Below are positions 61,030 through 64,000 of a stretch of 64,000 nucleotides of DNA, one piece after another. The stretch lies in the NCBI RefSeq assembly GCF_015905305.1, contig NZ_JADZLQ010000003.1, positions 496,001-560,000 on the forward strand. The letters are read 5' to 3'. Below the pieces are notes generated by a model, which was not told where the DNA came from, ran no database searches, and was given only the letters and a program-made list of their open reading frames with translations. Source of the DNA: Pinirhizobacter soli (lineage in GTDB: Bacteria; Pseudomonadota; Gammaproteobacteria; Xanthomonadales; Rhodanobacteraceae). Position 1 is the first letter of the stretch, and each line of letters begins with the position of its first letter. A program made the position numbers and the translations under genes.

Positions 61030-62187
61030 ATGAACGAGCAGCGCATGGAATCACCCAGGCAACAGGCGCCACGCGCGCAGGCAGGTCCGCTGGCGGGCGT
61101 GCGAGTACTTGATCTTTCCGCGTATATCGCCGGTCCCTATGGCTGCACGCTGCTCGCCGACCAGGGCGCGGACGTGATCAAGATCGAGCCTCCCGGCGGC
61201 GACAACCTCCGGCAGTATCCTTCGACGCTTGCCACGGAAAGCCGTGCGTTCCTGGGCGTCAATCGCAGCAAGCGCGGCATCGTGCTTGATCTGAAGCGCG
61301 CGGAAGATCATGCAGCGTTGCTCCGGCTTGTGCGCGATGCCGACGTGCTGGTGCACAACTTCCGCCCCAGCGTGCCCGCACGGCTGGGCATCGACCACGA
61401 TCGCCTGAACCTGGTCAATCCCCGCCTGGTCTACTGCGCCGTCACCGGCTATGGCGAGGACGGCCCGATGCGGGACAAGGCCGGCTACGACCAGGTGCTA
61501 CAGACCATGACCGGCATGTGCGCGCTGCAGGGCAAGCGCGGTGGGCCGCCGGAAGTGATCTATGGCTCGGTGGTGGATTATTACGCTGCCGCGTTACTAG
61601 CCGCGGGCGTTTCTTCCGCACTGTACGAACGCGAACGCAGCGGGCTGGGGCAGTTCGTCGGCGTGTCGTTGCTGCGCAGCGCGCTCACCATGCAGTCGGC
61701 GCGGATGATCTGGGCGGAAGGTGAATCGTTGGATATCGGCCGGGACATGCGCTCGGGCGGCGTCACCGGCATCCATCCCACGCGCGAGGGCTACATCTAT
61801 ATCTCGGCCAACACGCCACGCTTCTGGAAGGCGCTGTGCGAACGCACCGGGTTGGACCTGCACGAGGACGCCCGCTTCGACACCGTGCGCAAGCGCGCCG
61901 AACACCACGCGCTGATCGTGCCGAAGCTGCATCTGGCGCTATCCACGCGCACCGCGCTGGAATGGGAGTCGATCTTCGGTGACGAAGTGCCCAGCGCCGC
62001 GGCCCGGCGCATCGAGGACATGTTCGACCATCCGCAGGTGGCGGCCGAGGGGATGATCGCCACCTTCGAGCATCCCGTGGTGGGGAAATACCGCGGCGTC
62101 ACCCATCCGGTGAAGTTCGGCCGCACCCCTGGTCCCGAGCCCTTCGCTGCCCCGGTGCTGGGGCAGCACGGCAACGAGGTGGGCTAG
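61030..62187 (+). CDS. CaiB/BaiF-family (class III) CoA transferase
   Basis: A 385-residue class III CoA transferase. The start GVRVLDLSAYIAGPYGCTLL, the CoA-binding segment GADVIKIEPPGGD, NRSKRGIVLDLK and the catalytic-aspartate region DKAGYDQVLQTMTG (Asp aligned with Asp169 of formyl-CoA transferase) are all present. Members move CoA between carboxylic acids such as succinyl-CoA and itaconate, citramalate, mesaconate or carnitine. Together with the CitE-like lyase it would allow activation and cleavage of a C4-C6 hydroxy- or dicarboxylic acid. GAGGGG is 11 bases before the chosen ATG; a GTG 27 bp upstream is an alternative. Its stop overlaps the convergent transporter gene by four bases. 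Confidence 0.9.
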   Translation: MNEQRMESPRQQAPRAQAGPLAGVRVLDLSAYIAGPYGCTLLADQGADVIKIEPPGGDNLRQYPSTLATESRAFLGVNRSKRGIVLDLKRAEDHAALLRLVRDADVLVHNFRPSVPARLGIDHDRLNLVNPRLVYCAVTGYGEDGPMRDKAGYDQVLQTMTGMCALQGKRGGPPEVIYGSVVDYYAAALLAAGVSSALYERERSGLGQFVGVSLLRSALTMQSARMIWAEGESLDIGRDMRSGGVTGIHPTREGYIYISANTPRFWKALCERTGLDLHEDARFDTVRKRAEHHALIVPKLHLALSTRTALEWESIFGDEVPSAAARRIEDMFDHPQVAAEGMIATFEHPVVGKYRGVTHPVKFGRTPGPEPFAAPVLGQHGNEVG

Positions 62188-64000
62188 ACCACCTGCCGCC
62201 TGGCCAGGCGGGTGATCCACAGGTACATCGCGGTGATCACGGCGGTGAAGACGATGCCGCCGATCCACAGGGCGGCCGTGCCAAAGCCCTCGCCCACTAG
62301 CGCCAGCGGCGCGGCTTTTTTCGAGAACACCACCAGCGCCGCCAGGGCCACGCCGATCAGGCTTTCGCCGACGATCATGCCCGAGGCCAGCAGGACGCCC
62401 AGTTGCTTGGTTGGCTCGGCGCGGGGACCACGGTCGGCACGACGATCGAACCACCAGCCCACCACTGCGCCGACCACGATCATCAGTGTGGTGGAGCTGG
62501 GCAAATAGATCCCGAGGCCCACCGCCAGCGGCGGCAGGCTGGCCGAGGTAGTACGGCGGAGGATGGCATCGATGATGATGATACCCACGCCGATCAGCGC
62601 GCCCTGGCCAAGCACGGACCAGTCCAGGTTTCCTTCGATCACGCCCTGGGCCAATGCCGAGATCAGGGCCGCCTGCGGGGCGGCCAAGGCGCGCGCGGGG
62701 TCGACACCCGGCGCTCCGGCGAACCCATAGGCCTGGTTGATCAGATTCAGCACCGGCGGAATCACTGCCGCGCCCGCCAGCACGCCGACGATCAGCGCTA
62801 CCTGCTGACGCCACGGCGTGGCATCCACCAGCTGGCCGGTTTTCAGGTCCTGCAGGTTGTTGTTGGCGATGGTCGCCACGGCAAACACCACCGCCGTGGC
62901 GAACAGGGCGAAGGCCACCAGGGCCTTGCCGGCGTCGACGCCGAGCAGGGGCTTCACCCCGAATACCAGCAACAAGGCGGCACCGATCACCACCAGGATG
63001 CCCACGCCCGACAGCGGGCTGTTCGACGAGCCGATCAGGCCTGCCATGTAGCCGCATACCGCCGAGACGAAGAAGCTCATCACCACGATGTAGACCAGGC
63101 CGCTGACCGCCAGCAGCCAGGCGTGGCTGGCCAGCGTACCAACCGCACTGAAGTCGTAGAGCAGCCAGATGATCGGCAACAGGCAAACCACCGAAATGAT
63201 GCCCACGATATGGATGGGAATATCGCGCTCGGTGCGCGGCAGGGTAGCGGCCTGACCGGCCTTGCGCACGCGAGCGGCAGCGGCTGCCGCGGCAAGCCCG
63301 CTCACCACGGGTTTCACCAGCTTCGCCAGCGTCCAGATGGCCGCCACGCCGATCACACCGGCGCCCATGAAGCGTGCTTTGTGTGTCCACACCGCCTGTG
63401 CGGTATCGGCGATGCTGCCCACCACCTCGTGGCCGCTGGTGAACCACGGCACGATACCGGCCCAGGAGATCAGGAAGCCCACCAGCATGGCGATGCCCAC
63501 CCACAGGCCCACAAGGTGGCCGACGGCGAACAGCGCGAAGGACAGCTGGAAATCGAAACTGCTCAGCGCACCCTTGCGGCCGATGGCGAAGGTGCGCGCG
63601 ATATCACTGGCAAAGATCTGCGTGCCGACGATCAACGCAAAAACGGCGGATACCACCGAGCCCACGACCACGGCCTTCAGGCCCGCGCTGCTGGACTCGG
63701 CGGCTTGCGCAGCGGTCTGGCCGCTGGATTCATCGTGCGCACCGCCAACCTTCAATACTTCCGCGCAGGCGACGCCTTCGGGATAGGGAAGATCGGAGTT
63801 GGTGACCAGCGCACGGCGCAGGGGGATGGAATACATCACGCCCAGGATGCCGCCCAGGGCGCAGATGGCGAACGACGTCCAGAAGGGGAAGCCCGTCCAC
63901 CAGCCCACCATGATCAGGCCGGGCAGGACGAAGATGATCGATGACAGGGTGCCGGCGGCAGACGCTACCGTCTGCACGATGTTGTTTTCCTGGATGGTCG
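62184..64000 (-). CDS. OPT-family oligopeptide transporter (5' end outside window)
   Basis: At least 605 residues of a large membrane transporter; the frame continues past the right edge, so the N-terminus is missing. The visible part has about fourteen helices, with NNIVQTVASAAGTLSSIIFV, WWTGFPFWTSFAICALGGILGVMYSIPLRR and LPYPEGVACAEVLKVG, which are typical of the OPT superfamily. These proteins take up peptides or metal chelates with protons. The Met at 63977 is internal to the conserved region and not the start. It converges on the CoA transferase gene and is probably unrelated to the cluster. Confidence 0.9.
   Translation of the reverse strand, partial: TIQENNIVQTVASAAGTLSSIIFVLPGLIMVGWWTGFPFWTSFAICALGGILGVMYSIPLRRALVTNSDLPYPEGVACAEVLKVGGAHDESSGQTAAQAAESSSAGLKAVVVGSVVSAVFALIVGTQIFASDIARTFAIGRKGALSSFDFQLSFALFAVGHLVGLWVGIAMLVGFLISWAGIVPWFTSGHEVVGSIADTAQAVWTHKARFMGAGVIGVAAIWTLAKLVKPVVSGLAAAAAAARVRKAGQAATLPRTERDIPIHIVGIISVVCLLPIIWLLYDFSAVGTLASHAWLLAVSGLVYIVVMSFFVSAVCGYMAGLIGSSNSPLSGVGILVVIGAALLLVFGVKPLLGVDAGKALVAFALFATAVVFAVATIANNNLQDLKTGQLVDATPWRQQVALIVGVLAGAAVIPPVLNLINQAYGFAGAPGVDPARALAAPQAALISALAQGVIEGNLDWSVLGQGALIGVGIIIIDAILRRTTSASLPPLAVGLGIYLPSSTTLMIVVGAVVGWWFDRRADRGPRAEPTKQLGVLLASGMIVGESLIGVALAALVVFSKKAAPLALVGEGFGTAALWIGGIVFTAVITAMYLWITRLARRQVV

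Noticed and set aside
62403-63944. Open frame antisense to the OPT transporter gene
   Set aside because: The His/Gln/Gly-rich translation is a typical shadow of a hydrophobic membrane protein in GC-rich DNA.
1-64000. CRISPR arrays, rRNA genes, insertion sequences, intact tRNA genes
   Set aside because: No regularly spaced repeats, transposase genes or complete cloverleaf sequences were noticed on reading both strands; only the tRNA-Leu fragment was seen.

Overview
The window looks like a chromosomal stretch of a GC-rich gammaproteobacterium of the Xanthomonadales, most plausibly Rhodanobacteraceae (Luteibacter/Dyella type). This is inferred from gene content and codon use: many TonB-dependent receptors, an S53 sedolisin, a DUF4199 protein next to a membrane-bound LuxR protein, a DUF5916 protein, and very long open frames antisense to most genes. 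No rRNA gene, CRISPR array, insertion sequence or intact tRNA gene was seen.

Layout. 0-8.6 kb: start of a TonB receptor, a small membrane protein, msrB, a secreted S53 peptidase behind a structured leader, a LuxR/DUF4199 pair, an HSL-type esterase and a LytS/LytTR two-component pair. 8.7-24.7 kb: FAD disulfide oxidoreductase/DUF4126, DUF5916 barrel protein, Tat-exported multicopper oxidase, secreted phosphoesterase, a very large membrane patatin, a DUF1080 hydrolase, a diguanylate cyclase and a small acidic-tailed protein. 25.0-30.2 kb: one 1718-residue gene ending in a TcdA/TcdB-like glycosyltransferase domain, a toxin candidate. 30.2-32.4 kb: LysR regulator and divergent MFS exporter, with a perfect T-N11-A dyad between them.

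32.4-38.9 kb is an accessory island of lower GC, with gaps and gene families unlike the flanks. It holds an XRE regulator, an 857-residue protein with a zinc ribbon and a C-terminal PD-(D/E)xK-like nuclease motif, a HEPN protein, two single-pass membrane proteins, and a decayed 3' half of a tRNA-Leu(UAA) gene of the sort left at integrase attachment sites. This is the best candidate here for an undescribed defence or conflict system.

38.9-45.1 kb: GNAT acetyltransferase and mntH, then a divergent c-di-GMP pair (an EAL phosphodiesterase with degenerate GGDEF, and an active-looking multi-TM diguanylate cyclase) sharing a promoter region with an 18-bp direct repeat.

45.3-62.2 kb is a large catabolic cluster: CitE-like lyase, Kelch/Na+ symporter fusion, LysR regulator, TonB receptor, serine hydrolase, PfkB kinase, a TIM-barrel-like/FGE-fold fusion, a ThuA/PQQ-propeller/cytochrome c fusion, a GH127-like glycosidase and a CaiB-type CoA transferase. 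Several genes are joined by ATGA overlaps. I infer uptake and breakdown of a glycoside that also yields an organic acid processed through CoA activation and retro-Claisen cleavage. The window ends inside an OPT-family transporter gene.
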